64,000 nt of DNA, taken from Bombardia bombarda. Taxonomy: Eukaryota; Ascomycota; Sordariomycetes; Sordariales; Lasiosphaeriaceae. The notes below the pieces were generated by a model, which saw only the letters and a list, made by a program, of their open reading frames with translations, was not told the DNA's origin and made no database searches. Each line of letters begins with the position of its first letter. The first letter of the stretch is position 1. The stretch covers positions 6,138,001 through 6,202,000 of the forward strand of contig JAULSR010000002.1 of assembly GCA_030512295.1 (NCBI GenBank), given 5' to 3'. Below are positions 1-11,262 of this stretch, piece after piece. The translations under genes were made by a program, and so were the position numbers.

Positions 1-953
1 TGGACCCCAACCTTGTAGAGATGGTGGAAATGGCCCTTCCCCTTCTGGAATATGACTCCGAGGTCGCTCACCAGTGTCTGGAGATCGTAAAGGCCTACAT
101 CACCCTGGCACCAAGAGAAATATTGAGCGACGGCCTGCGACGCCTGACCCTCACAGCGCTGGCTAAGACGCTCGACTCAAGGAGCCGAGAGCAATCCAGG
201 CTCGGCGCAAAGTCGATCGAGTCACTGCTGTGCGCAGCCGAGGAAATCGGCGGCGTGGAGGGCATCTCAGTCGTGGTCCAGGACATGCTCGAGATCAGCC
301 TGCTGAGGACCATCCTGGAGGGCCTGCACAGCGCCTGGGAGGCCACCCAGACCACGGGGCCCAACCGCAAGGCCAGCAAGATCAACACGGTCAAGGAGAC
401 GGACTACTTTGCGCTCCTGGCGCGCATCGCCCTCGCCGACCCGTCCGTCTTCGCCACCATGCTCGCAGGCTTCGGCATCGAGACGGTCTGGCCCTGGCTC
501 AGCACGCAGTGGTTCTCCAACTTTGACAGCATGGCCGACATTGAGCGCCAGAAGCTGTCGTGTCTGGCCCTGACGCGCCTCTGCGAGCTGCCCAACCCCA
601 TGCAGGACCTCGTGCTCTCCCGCCTGCAGGACCTGTTGTCCATGTGGACCAGCGTCGTCACGGAGCTGGCGTCTGACGAGCCCGATAGCGTGCCGGGCCA
701 CGACTCGCTCGTGTGGAGACCCTATGAGGGCACCGAGTGGGAAACGCCCGTTGACGTGCGGGAGCGCGAGCTGTCCTTGAAGGATCCGGTGCACACCGTC
801 ACGACGTACGAGTTTGTCAAGCTGAGGCTGCAGGACCTGGTGCAGAGGGTGGGCGGCGAGGAGGCGTTTGGGCAGACGTGGGCGTCGAATGTGGACAAGG
901 AGGTGCTGGAGGGGTTTCAGAGGCTGAGCCAGCCGAGGCGGATGGATGGTTGA
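1..953 (+). CDS. KAP120: Importin-beta family karyopherin, Kap120/importin-11 type, C-terminal part (5' partial)
   Basis: The reading frame is open from base 3 and enters the window already coding; the gene starts upstream, so only about 316 C-terminal residues are present. They are alpha-helical and HEAT-repeat like, with no low complexity. The segment around FGIETVWPWL, followed by a helix listing LSCLALTRLCELP and the closing block VTTYEFVKLRLQDL, reads like the C-terminal end of the Kap120/importin-11 group. Members of this family carry cargo through the nuclear pore and are released by Ran-GTP; in yeast Kap120 is linked to import of ribosome-biogenesis factors. No intron is seen in this part. 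The stop at 951-953 is followed by a 1.2-kb convergent spacer before DSK2. The family call is from recognition only; another large importin is the main alternative. Confidence 0.72.
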   Translation, partial: DPNLVEMVEMALPLLEYDSEVAHQCLEIVKAYITLAPREILSDGLRRLTLTALAKTLDSRSREQSRLGAKSIESLLCAAEEIGGVEGISVVVQDMLEISLLRTILEGLHSAWEATQTTGPNRKASKINTVKETDYFALLARIALADPSVFATMLAGFGIETVWPWLSTQWFSNFDSMADIERQKLSCLALTRLCELPNPMQDLVLSRLQDLLSMWTSVVTELASDEPDSVPGHDSLVWRPYEGTEWETPVDVRERELSLKDPVHTVTTYEFVKLRLQDLVQRVGGEEAFGQTWASNVDKEVLEGFQRLSQPRRMDG

Positions 954-2156
954 AATGTTGATGAGTGGAGCATGGATATCTTTGATCGATGCTCGTGATA
1001 TAGCTGCAGCCATCTTTCTCCTGGAATGATTTAGGATGATTTAGGATCTAGACCTATGTAGCTAGGCATTACAGAGATCGAGCAGGGGGGAAGGAGTAAG
1101 CGTGAGGGAATCTCAGGTTACGGAGCACGGGGCAAGGAACCGATTATCTGTTTACTTTGTAAGTGCCGTGCGACTAGAGACCGGATAGGGGACAGACAGG
1201 TGACTAAGAACATAAAACTTTAACAGGGGACGCCTTCAGGGGGAAAGGGGTGCCAGGACAACCAGGTCCGATATAGGGGGGTGACCCATCATTGGAGCAA
1301 GATGTATATCTCCCACTCTCTTTTCCTCATATTTCTTGCTTTTTGTGGGAATGGAGATTTGGGCAGGAAACTAAGAGACCTACCTACGTTATCTAACTAT
1401 GCTAAGCTGGCTACTAGGAAATAGATAGGGAATACCGTAGACAGTAGGGCTGAAGTCTGGCATACGACATAAAATGCCTATCGACAGATAGTCCCATTAC
1501 ATAGAGAGAATGGTGGAATCAGCGAAAGCAATCTGTGGGAACACCGACCATGGGAATCTTAGACACTCCAGAGGTGGAAAGGGGGATGTGAACACTTTTG
1601 GCCCCCCTTCTCTTAAATAACTCTACTTTTGAGACTTAGCTTGTCGTAGTAAAAACAATAACACCAAAACAAACAAAGCTGCACTCCTGCCTGCTATCTG
1701 ATCAACTCAGTTCCAATTAACCGCCATTCGTCTCTTCATCTTCCCTTCTTCAAACACCACACACAAAAGGCTATATGATACTGTTTGTAGAAATAAAGGC
1801 TTCCGATAATCTGCTTTGCTCCCATGTCCTCATTTCTTCTGCTTCTTCCACCTTCCTTCGTATAAGATGTCTGGCTGTCTCTCCTACGTAAAACTCACTC
1901 CACAAAGAGCGCTTGAATCTTCCTCCCATTCATCGACCACATGTATTTCGACGTAGCAATCCCTCCCTGTTCCGTCCACCTATCTGTTCGTCTTGCGCCT
2001 CGTGTCGTCTCATGAGCGGTTCATCCCTTATCCTCTCCTCTCTTTGGAGTCTTTAAGACAATGCTTGCCAACCAGGCTTCTACTCGCCCTCACTCTACCA
2101 ATTCAGACGGGGGTAATGATTAACTGTCACTGTTGTGTTGTGTGACTGGCTCCATC
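954..2156. other. Convergent intergenic spacer, no gene seen
   Basis: This stretch lies between the stops of the importin gene (+) and DSK2 (-). It has no long open frame, several stops in every frame and AT-richer composition than the flanking exons, so it should hold the two 3' untranslated regions. A C/T-rich segment covers about 1690-2100. No repeat or RNA gene was recognised. Confidence 0.6.
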
Positions 2157-3562
2157 CTACAAATCATTGACCAAATATGCAATAGCGCCCTGCACGCTTC
2201 CGCCGCTGCGGCGCAAAGCAGTGATATTTCTGTCAAAGTCGTAAAAGCCCATTTCGTTAAGCTGGTGCAGCTGCTGTGCGTAGCGCTCCTCAGGCGGTCT
2301 GTTGTCCGCTGGCGCCGCAGCTGGCGCCGCAGCCGGCACCGCAGCCGGCGCCGGCGATCCACCGGGGGATCCCAGGCCCATGCCCGCCCACATTTGCATT
2401 GCTTGCCGCATCGCCTCGGGGGACATAGTAGGAATGCCGAAGAGGTTCGCTTGGCTGCCGTCGCCTTGCTGCGGGGCAGCACTGAAGAGGGCGGCAAATG
2501 GGTTTGGAGGTTGCTGCGCCGTGTTTCCAGTTTGTGGGGGGCTCGCGGCACCAGCCCTGCTGGCATCTGCGCCAGTCTGGCTTGGAGTCGTCCCAGCTGC
2601 TGCTCCTCCGGGCGAGGCGACGCCGAACGGGTTGTTGGCGGCAAAGGGGTTGTTCGCGGCGAAGGGGCGGCCAGGGGCTAACCAGGCGGCAAAAGGGTTC
2701 TGCGCCGACGCGTCGTTGCCGCCGGCGCCCTGAGTGGTGGCTGGTGCGCCCTCGGGGGTGTTGTCAGTAGCTCCAGGAGCCGGGAAGGCGCCTGCACCAC
2801 CCGCGCCGCCCATTTGCCTTCTAAGCAATGCGCCCATGCGGATGGTCTCTGGGTTGGTCATAATGTTCCTAAACATCGGAGACTGCAGCATTTCGCGCAC
2901 GTTGGGTACGTTGGCCAGCATGGGGTTGGAGCGGATCATGTGGTCGACAAAGGCTGGGTTGTTGAGGGCTTCGTTCATTGTCTGCAGGACCGCGGGGTTG
3001 GACAGGGCCTCGGCTATTTGCTCCTCGCTGGGGGGTGCACCCATCTGCGTCGGGAAGGGTTTTGTCAGCATATATTCACGGCGTGTAAACAGATGGGAGG
3101 GCAATTCGGTATAGGAATCAAGCTCACTCCTCCGTCGGCGCCAAAGAGGTCCGCGCTCGGTAGAGCATGGCCGGCAAATCTAGCACCTGTGAGTCCGGCG
3201 AGGAGATTATTGGCGGAAGCGCCAGCGGCCATATTGCTGGGTATAGCCTGGGGAGTGGGTGTCGAGGCTGCGGCGGGGTTTGCGGGTGGTGGATTGCTAG
3301 CTGCGCTTTTAACCATGTGGATGGTGTTGAGGTTCTTGATTTTGTAGACGCTCAGGGCGTCGTCGTTCTTCATGACGCGCCCAGAGTAGATCAGGCGCTG
3401 CCTCTCTACCGGAATGTCTTCGACGTCGGACTCGGCCAACTTGGCCTTGAGGTCGGCGACGGTCGCCGACTCGGACATGGTGATGGTGTGCGTCCTGTCG
3501 CTGGCGCTCTTCACCTTGAAGGTAATTTGGGCAGCACTGCCCGTCTCGGAGCTTTCCGCCAT
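2157..3562 (-). CDS. DSK2: UBL-STI1-UBA ubiquitin receptor, Dsk2/ubiquilin family
   Basis: Two exons, 3562-3128 and 3044-2157, are joined across an 83-bp intron (donor GTGAGC, branch GCTGAC, acceptor GCAG), giving about 440 residues. Residues 11-85 are a ubiquitin-like domain (LKAKLAESDVEDIPVERQR, LIYSGRVMKNDD). Residues about 160-225 form an STI1-type helical region (NPAFVDHMIRSNP, MLQSPMFRNIMTNPE). The middle is rich in Ala, Gly, Pro and Asn-Pro-Phe, and the C-terminal 45 residues are a UBA domain (LNEMGFYDFDRNI, GGSVQGAIAYL). This is the standard Dsk2/ubiquilin order. Such proteins bind ubiquitin chains through UBA and the proteasome through UBL, shuttling clients for degradation in cytosol and nucleus. 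The intron falls right before the STI1 region. The length is close to that of other fungal Dsk2 proteins. Confidence 0.93.
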
Positions 3563-4244
3563 GTTTGGAGTTGTCGGAATCGATCAAGTGGGTGAAGGTG
3601 GTGGCGGTGGTGATGATGAGTGCCCGAGGTGGCGGCGACGATTGTGACGGTGATTGTATTGTGGTGATGACGTTAATCCAGGTGGATCAGCAGAGTACAG
3701 CACGCACAGCACGCCCCAGAGCTGCCGAATGATATGAGACGGGGATCAAACGTTGTACTAAAAACACTGCAAGCCAGAGTGCGGTAGTGATGGTTAATTA
3801 CAAACACAAAATGAAGCCTGATGCACGCGCGGGATGTCGTTGAGATTACCAAGCTGAAGGAAGACGAGGATCCCAAGGATGGATTGGATGTCGGCCGTGC
3901 TATCTATCAGCGCGCACTACCTAGGTAGCCGGGAGGCCATCTGTACGCCCGCTTTCCTACCTCGAGCTGCCCCACCATATTGTGGCTTGAGCTGGTCAGC
4001 CACTATCACTATCAGCTTGCTCTTGCAGGGTTTGGCTAATCTACTGGTACTCGTGCTTCGTATGGTATTACTAAAACACGACAAGTCAGTTGTCGACAAA
4101 CAATTGTTACAACCAAAGCATCCAGGTTATCGACAGATAGCATATATTCGAGTAATGATTCCAGCTTTGTTGTCTGACGCTTCTCATACCTGCCTACTTT
4201 ATTGCAGATTTTCTCCAACAGTCTTTGTTGTACCAAGTATGATT

Positions 4245-4575
4245 TTATAGGCGCTCTTCCGCCTCCGGCGGCCCCTGTCGGGGGCTTTTCTCGCTCACAC
4301 TCGATTGGTACTTTGCGAATGGGCGTTTTCGTTTTTTTTTTTTTTTTTTGACTGATCCCCTCCGGGAGCTCCTGCGGAGGGCCTTTTCGCCTGCGGCGAG
4401 CAAGGAATGGCAGTTCACGATGGACGCGAAATCCACAGCGTTGTCCAATGGCCGAAGGTTTCTTCAAACATTTTTTCTCACTGTAAATAAGCAAGCTTCT
4501 TGCTTTGTCACTACGTTTTATAAAATCAAACTTCGCGCTAAGAGCAATTGAAGCGAAGCTTCAATGATTTTCACC
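4245..4575. repeat. Hairpin-rich GC-cluster / AT mosaic, possible organellar insert
   Basis: A run of short GC-rich inverted repeats sits in AT-rich filler: CCCC(tgtc)GGGG near 4274, CCCTCC...GGAGGG at about 4358-4382, TTCGCC(tgc)GGCGAG near 4387, AAGCAAG(ctt)CTTGCTT at about 4489-4505, and ATTGAAGC(gaa)GCTTCAAT at about 4547-4565. An 18-T tract lies inside. This texture differs from the rest of the intergenic DNA and resembles GC clusters of fungal mitochondrial genomes. A nuclear mitochondrial insertion is an inference; a decayed mobile element is the alternative. Confidence 0.35.
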
Positions 4576-6420
4576 TTGGCCCGACATGACCTTTCGCTTG
4601 AAGTCGTCCATTCCTCGAGCGGAGGGGATAGGTTGGTGAATCGGTTTCGGAAAACAATGTCTGGCGGTCAAGAACTTGCGTAAAGCACAGGCTTACTCAC
4701 GCTGACTGAAGAGGTGGCATATAACGAGAACATGAAAAAAGAGGCCGCGTCTCAAGTTTGACGTTTTGACTGTTGACTTGGTCTTGCATGTACCCAGTAC
4801 AGTAGGTAGGTATACTAATGAAGTCGTTTGAAGCGATGAGAGATCGACAGGAATGTCACCAACATGCATCGCCGACATGGCATCTTCTCGCAGCAGAGCC
4901 CACATTTTTGATCGATCAGATTTGTGGAGCGTCCTTCCTTTGACAAGGATAGAAGAGCAGCGTGCCGGCATGAGATCGTCGTCAGCTGTTACCCGCTACC
5001 CTTTCGCCGCACCACACTACACCAGACGACGGCGGTGTCCTGGTAATTTTCTATCTTTTCAGTGTGGTCAGGATAGGAGATTTTGACGTACACTTTATGC
5101 GCATATTGGAGAAATGATAGATGATCCGGCAAATACTATCCGTTTGTTGGGCAGGGCAATGAAGCATGGTATGATGAGAATGTTGAACTTGAGTTCACCT
5201 CGGTTAGAGAGAGAGCTTCTGAGAATGACCGATGCGGTAGGTAGTACAGTTGTGACCTTGTTGCCGCTCTCCATGTCTCGCGTCGGGCCGAAGCACCATT
5301 AGACGGCGGCAAGAAACAGCTGAGGCTCGTTTTCGACCACAATCATGAACCGGGGCAACTATGGGCCACTGCCTGCGCGTCATGCCATGGGACCATGCAA
5401 CCAAGGCATCCTAGGCTCGGCAGGTTGGGTTAATGAGATAGACGAGCAGCTTCGGCCCTTCCAAGAGAAAGAGAGGGGGGCACCGGAAGCAAAGAAAAGA
5501 AAAATGTTGTTAGAGGTTAGGGATAATCAATCACCCTTGTCATGTCAATACCACCACATGGATGTGGTCAACCAAGCGAGAGAGAGACAATGCCCCCCTG
5601 CCACGTGTGGTACCGATTGTGGAAGTATCCGGACTATTCTAACGTTTATCATAGGTGTGCACCACGGATAAGGCCCGTGAAGATATAAATCTGGGAGACT
5701 CTGAAAACGTCCGATCAAGCTCGGACGGCAGGGCGCATGGGCAGCCCATTGCGATTGCTGACCCGATCAAAAGGTGATTTCCATGCTATTGGAACACGCA
5801 ACATCCGTTTTGTGCCGAAGGCTTGTTGGCGCCCAATGCACGAATTGGCTCGGGAACTAAAACAGCACTTTCACGACTCGTCCACACACGCGTCGGATTA
5901 TTAATAGTTAAGGTTTTGGGAAGGTTGTAGCCGTATCGATTCCAGCTTTGTCAGGTACTGCTAGGTCAGCTCGTCAGGTACGCGGGCAGCGATCGAGTTT
6001 CACCTCACCTCGGGCTGCCACTCGGGCCACTCAACCCAACCTTCACCATGCTAGTGTTATTGATTGTTCCCGTCATAAGCTGTGCTACCTGGGATTATGT
6101 CGACCTCTCGGATCGCTCCCCACTGCGCGCTCACCTGCCTACACGACTGGGCCCGTCTGCCTGGGTACCTGACATCAACGCAGTTTCCATATACAATTTG
6201 CAGGTTGCAGCACGTATGCGCAAATTGCTTGTGACATGTTCGTTGTTTGCTATCGGATGCAGTGTGTGGGTGTCTTGGGTGTGTTTGCCTTCTGTCGGGT
6301 CCGGGTAGGTTTACTGAAGTTGCTATGGGAATTGTATGGCTTGGAGGCCAAGGAGGTACATGTACATGTACAGTATCCATAGGTACCTAAGGACCCAAGG
6401 TACCTACCCATAATGGATAG

Positions 6421-6462
6421 GTAACTACCTAGGTAGGTACCTAGGTAGGTACCTAGGTAGCT
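6421..6462. repeat. Tandem palindromic CTAGGTAGGTAC repeat
   Basis: About three copies of the 12-mer CTAGGTAGGTAC follow each other, each containing the palindromes GGTACC and CCTAGG. The block is preceded by further GGTACCTA and ACCTACC words from about 6380. Similar TACCTAGGTAGG words recur elsewhere in the window (for example near 11265, 12210, 21375 and 47600), so this is a dispersed species-typical motif rather than a gene feature. Confidence 0.7.
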
Positions 6463-8535
6463 GGAAAGACGACCGCCGTCGCACAGAGCATGGCTGTGAC
6501 AGTATCTAGGGCGACTGGTCACACAGGACTGCCATATTCCAAGGTTCCTGTACTAGCAGGGCCTTTTGCCAATCTGTGAGACGACAAAGATAGGTATCGA
6601 ATAGTGGTATTGCACCGCTTCAGCCTATGTTCAAGTTGGAGCAGTTTTGGCCGCTGGATGCAATTTGGAGCGGGACTTGAAAACCTCGATGAGATGTATG
6701 ATGGATCAAGAGATGGTGATGATGAATGAATGAGATGGAAGGTGGGCTTGGCCCAGTTAGGCGCAGACAGAATCAATCGATTTTCTGGAAGCCTGAGATC
6801 CTATCCTGGCAAGACCTGGCATTTGACCGCTGCAGGGGTTGCCCGATCGATTACCACAGTACAAAAGCGGAAGGAACTCGGACGCTCAGGGCTTGCCATG
6901 TGGTGAGGAAGTGACGACTGTCCGCGTTGGCAATCTCAAACCATGTCCAGCGGGTCCTGGAGTTTCGTCATTTCAACGCCAAAAAAGAAAAAGCCCGAAG
7001 AGATCTGATTCCTCCTTCGGACCCACAACCATCAAAGGATGACCAAGGTTAATCGACACGAGCCAGCAAACCCGTACTCTTTAGAATCCGTGGACGCTAG
7101 ATACCAGAATTGCACATCTTGTTCAGGATGCAACGCCCGTCCTCAAGACGCACCATACCTACCACCCACGACACACGACACACTGCACGGGAGGAGGCAC
7201 GCGCCTCAGCCCAGATCCTTTGCTCGGCTTACTAGAAAGCGCAATTGGCTGCCGGCGCTGGTGCAACGCACCAAGCATACGGATACCTGACTCCAGAGCT
7301 CCACACTCATATCAGGGCAGAGTCACAACCCAACCAACCACTCCGTTCACAACACCTGATCTTGGCCTTGGCCTTGTTCCCTCGTCCGAGGTGATGGATG
7401 CGTCGTCTTTGCTCATGGCGCGACCTGGCGCTGAAAATTGCTGACTCTCCATGTTTGTATCGCTGGTGTCTGCTGCTCCCGATCTACTGTGTATAGCAGG
7501 CCAGTGAGTGGATGCGCGGCACGACGAGGGCCGTCAGAGTCCTACCTCAGGAAACGGCCCAAGAACCCTAATTCCTCGGCATGCCGGTCCGCCGTTGAGC
7601 TTCGGGAACGCTAGGTTACGAAGCTTGCAACGGAAGGTCTAGGATATGCGAGAGCGAGATTAAGATCTGAGGGCGCTACATGGAGATCCTGGGAACCTTT
7701 CAACAGACTCACCGTGCTTTACTCCCTCTTTTCTCCCCCATGTTCAGCCTCTTGGCTTGGACTTGGAGACAAAGAGGGCCGTCTCCATTTATAGCACCGG
7801 CGTCTAAGTACTATACAGGCACACTTGCCGCGGTGCCGCCCCTTCTTACTGTGCTGGCCGCAACTGTCCCTCTCAGTCTTGCCCTCGCCCTTGGAACCAC
7901 TAGAGGCTGATTGGGTAGGAATATTCGAGAAGCGAATGAGGAGCCCTGGCATGACGATTGACAAAGACGCAAATCGGCAGCCGCAACAAGGTGAAGTCCA
8001 CAATGCAAAGTTTGATACCCGCCAACTGCCGTAAGCGACTCTACTGTGGTAGACTAGCGAGTAACTAACACCTAGGTCTGCTCCCCTGAGCCTGGTAATC
8101 AAAGTCAAACCTAAGCGGGCGAAGCTCCCCACGTTACCTTCCTCTTGGACCATGGCTGGCCTGGTGGTCTCTGCGCTCCCACGTACCCATACCGACAACC
8201 TGCATACTATCCTGAACGGATGACTCCCTTCAGAAACAAGCCAGAAACTTGTTCGTCCAGACCCCTGTTGCATTGCCCACTAAGATGTCGACCCGGCGGC
8301 CCAGTGGTGTGCCCTGCCCGTATGCCTCGTTGTCCGAATTTCCCGTGCTTCTCTTCTTTTCCCCTGTCCTCAACCCCCCAGTACACGAGTTATGTCATGC
8401 AGCAGCCCTCTCTTCGCGAATCCTAAGTCGACCGGGGGTATGAATTTCGATGCCCGTTCCCTGGCTCCACCTTTGGGTAGGCAGGTAGGTGGCTCACCGT
8501 CCAGAGGTGTTTACTAGTCGTCCCATTTGGGTGTG

Positions 8536-8545
8536 TATAAATAAA
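8536..8545 (+). promoter_or_regulatory. TATA-like element upstream of the chitinase-like gene
   Basis: TATAAATAAA lies about 240 bp before the proposed ATG at 8777, in an otherwise C/T-rich upstream region. It fits a core promoter position if the leader is about 200 nt, but fungal genes often lack functional TATA boxes, so this is a weak call. Confidence 0.3.
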
Positions 8546-8776
8546 GACGCAGGTTTGTAGGTTTGTCAATCATCCCCCCCTTGCTGCCCGACCAGTACTC
8601 GGACACATCAGTCCAACATGAGCTGGCGCAAGCCTGTGCTTTCCGGGACCTTCAGATATATTTATCATGTTGTCCCCCTCTTCTGTGAGACAGCTGATGG
8701 CCATGCCCTCTTCACCCTTTCTCCATCATCCGTCTAGAGACATAGGACTACCTGAACTCACACTTCCATCTCCAAC

Positions 8777-10202
8777 ATGAGTCTTTCATCTCCCAAGTCG
8801 CGCAAGCAGCGCATCGCAAGCGCATCGAACGTCATGTACACCAATGCTGTTTACTGGCCTAACTATAGGGTCTACCAAGGAGATACCCCTGGTGCTCTGA
8901 ACTACAGCTGTATCAACCGTGTTTACTACGCCTTTGCCAATGTGACAGCAGATGGGGGTGTGTTTGTAAGTTGTGCCCGCACCAGCCCTTAGAGATCTCT
9001 AGACTGACAGTGTTTTAGCTAAGTGATGAATGGGCCGATACCACAGCGCCGTGCGATGGCGTCCAAGGTGCCCTAGGCTCCTTGATGCACTTGAAGCAGA
9101 GATATCCTTATCTTCAGGTCATCCTGTCCATTGGAGGCAGTGGCTCTTGCGACACATTCCCTATTGTGGCGTCTAACACGGTTCTCCGTGACAACTTTGC
9201 GCGATCGGCACGGGGTCTGGTAGAGGCATCGGGTTTGGATGGCATTGACGGTACGGTTCCACCCCCTCCCCTTTTATAACTGACCCATGATCTCTCTATG
9301 GTGGCCAATGGCTCAAAGTGATCCAATCACTCATGAACCCGCCACTCGGAAATTCCCCAATCGTATAGTTGGACAGCCGCTGACAGAATTAGTCGTTTGG
9401 GAATACCCTTGCACCCCGCAGCAGGGAAGCGATTTCCTGGCCCTAATGGCGGCGATCCGTATTCATCTCCCAGAGGACCGCTATTTACTCACGGCCGCTC
9501 TACCTGCGGCGAAGGGCATATTGGACTTTATTGACCTACGACGAGTGGCTGAATATATCGACGCTATCAATCTGATGGCCTACGACTTCTTCGGCTCATG
9601 GACGGACAAGAGCGGCCATCACGCCCAACTTTACGCCATGAACAAGGACGAGACATCTGCCGCTTCGGGCGTATCGTGTCTTATGGGGTCAGGCGTACCA
9701 GGAAAGAAAATACTCTTGGGAATTCCTCTCTTTGGTCGCAGCTTCCTCCACGTCAACGGCCCCGGTCACAAGTTCAAAGGTACCGGTGGAGAAGACGGAT
9801 GTTTTGAGTACAACTCGCTTCCCAGGAGAGGAACCAAGGAGCAGGTCGACAAGCGTGCCGTTTCTGCCCAGTGTGTAGGCGGAGATGGTGGATTTGTCAC
9901 TTACGACAACCCGGACACAGTCAAGACAAAAGCGGCCTTTAGCAAACAAAAGGGTCTCGGAGTAAGTGAGACTTTTCATATGCCATTTCCCCATTGGTCA
10001 CAAATCCTGGTGATGCACCACTGTCGTGTCGTCCTTTGGCGCCACCCGTGCAATTGGCTTTCGCTTAGCCCCTGAGAAAGAAGCAAAGCTGACAACATTT
10101 CTTTTGACGCAGGGTCTGTTCTACTGGTGTGCGCCATCGGATGCCAGAGACAGCAAGAGGAGTCTAATAACGGCTGGCTTTCGAGCCCTGCATAGCTCCT
10201 AA
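8777..10202 (+). CDS. GH18 chitinase-like protein with altered DxxDxDxE motif
   Basis: Four exons, 8777-8965, 9019-9250, 9393-9961 and 10113-10202, give about 359 residues. Family signs: VYWPNYRVYQ at the first barrel strand, VILSIGGSGS as the substrate-binding SxGG motif, LMAYDFFGSW, LLGIPLFGRSF, and a closing GLFYWCAPSD. The catalytic strand is split by intron 2 and reads LDGIDVVWEYP: the acid Glu144 is present, but the usual third Asp of DxxDxDxE is Val142. No N-terminal signal peptide is seen. The TPQQGSDF segment resembles fungal killer-toxin-like chitinases, but there are no LysM or chitin-binding modules. GH18 enzymes cut beta-1,4 GlcNAc polymers; whether this copy still does so is doubtful. 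Introns 2 and 3 (142 and 151 bp) are long for this window, and alternative acceptors in intron 2 were not excluded. Confidence 0.8.
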
Positions 10203-10307
10203 CGGCAACTTACAACGGCGAATGACAATGCCATCAGTACAGTAGCAGTGTTGATCCCAGAGATATGGCAACCCTCCGCGGATCATATCCATTGGCCACG
10301 AGTTGAC

Positions 10308-10382
10308 TTGTTTGTTTGTTTGTTTGTTTGTTTATTTGTTTATTTGTTTATTTGTTTATCTGTTTGTTTGCTTGTTTGTTTT
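10308..10382. repeat. TTTG/TTTA microsatellite
   Basis: Roughly 18 copies of a 4-base unit, TTTG interrupted by TTTA, TATC and TTGC variants. Any reading through it gives a Cys/Phe/Leu-rich artefact. It begins about 100 bp after the chitinase-like stop. Confidence 0.9.
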
Positions 10383-11165
10383 CTTTGGCGGTGACGATAT
10401 CTTGCATGCTGGCAAGATCATCATTTCATTTTATCCTTTCGTATCATATGCGTCATGTCTCTATATCCGTTTTTCTGTACGTCCTTTTCTTATTCATTTC
10501 GGCAATTAGTCGTTCGGACAAAGGAGCTCTTGACGAAACGCATCAAAGTCCCTATACTATTCAAAAAAGATACCAAAATGGAGGGACGGGTCTGGACGGA
10601 ATCGGGTCGGGAAGGGGTTCAAGGCGAAAACTGGGATTTTGGAGGTTGGGCATGTGTATCATCATTATCACCTGATTAGAAAGGTGAAGAGCTACTTGGT
10701 ATCTCGGAGATATTTATTATTTTGGGCTTCAGGGGGGTTTGATTCTCTAAGAGATCGCCATGGGCGTCAGGACTTGTGCCGCAGGCAGCAAAACAGAAAC
10801 AAGACATTACTGGACATTCTTTGCTTGTACCCCCACACCCCTTTTCCCCTTTTGCCTCTTCGGAACTCTGGGATCATGATATTGCGCGGCGGTGACGTGG
10901 AGACGCATTTTCTGTGCGCGCTTTCGGGTCATGTTTCTAGGAGCTGACATTCAGGTGCATGTTATAGTTTGATGACAAGTACGATAGTACAATAATAGTA
11001 ATAATACATGGAATCTTCTCTCAAGTGTGGTCGAAAAAGGTGACTAACGGCGGGAGTGAGGCAGACAGGCATGAAACAAACGCACAGCACACGATCAAGA
11101 AGCCACTACATGCCACCAGGTTGCCTACTTACTAGGGATACTATTCTAGGTGTGAAAGCCCAAGC

Positions 11166-11262
11166 CGTTTTACCCGGACGGTCTAGACCTAGAAGTCTAG
11201 ACCGCGGGCGCCACCACCATCTTGGTTGCCTTTCCGGTAAAACTACAGTGTAAGACGGCTAC
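11166..11262. repeat. Nested inverted repeats
   Basis: The inner arms CGGTCTAGAC and GTCTAGACCG are perfect 10-bp complements around a short CTAGAA-type centre (about 11178-11203). Outside them, AGCCGTTTTACCCGG on the left matches the complement of CCGGTAAAAC plus ACGGCT on the right, with an 11-bp interruption. The arrangement looks like the ends of a small decayed inverted-repeat element or a transposon footprint. No coding sequence lies between. Confidence 0.45.

Larger units (their letters stand above)
3563..8776. other. 5.2-kb gene-poor region between DSK2 and the chitinase-like gene
   Basis: Only short overlapping open frames without family resemblance or coherent codon use occur here. 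Contents that can be named: the DSK2 promoter (3563-about 3900); a hairpin-rich GC/AT mosaic at 4245-4575 with an 18-T run at 4332-4349; palindromic CTAGGTAGGTAC repeats at 6421-6462; and the chitinase upstream region with a TATA-like TATAAATAAA at 8536-8545. No transposon protein is visible. Confidence 0.55.

Noticed and set aside
10303..10509. Cys/Phe/Leu-rich frame after the chitinase-like gene
   Set aside because: Translation of the TTTG microsatellite, not a gene.
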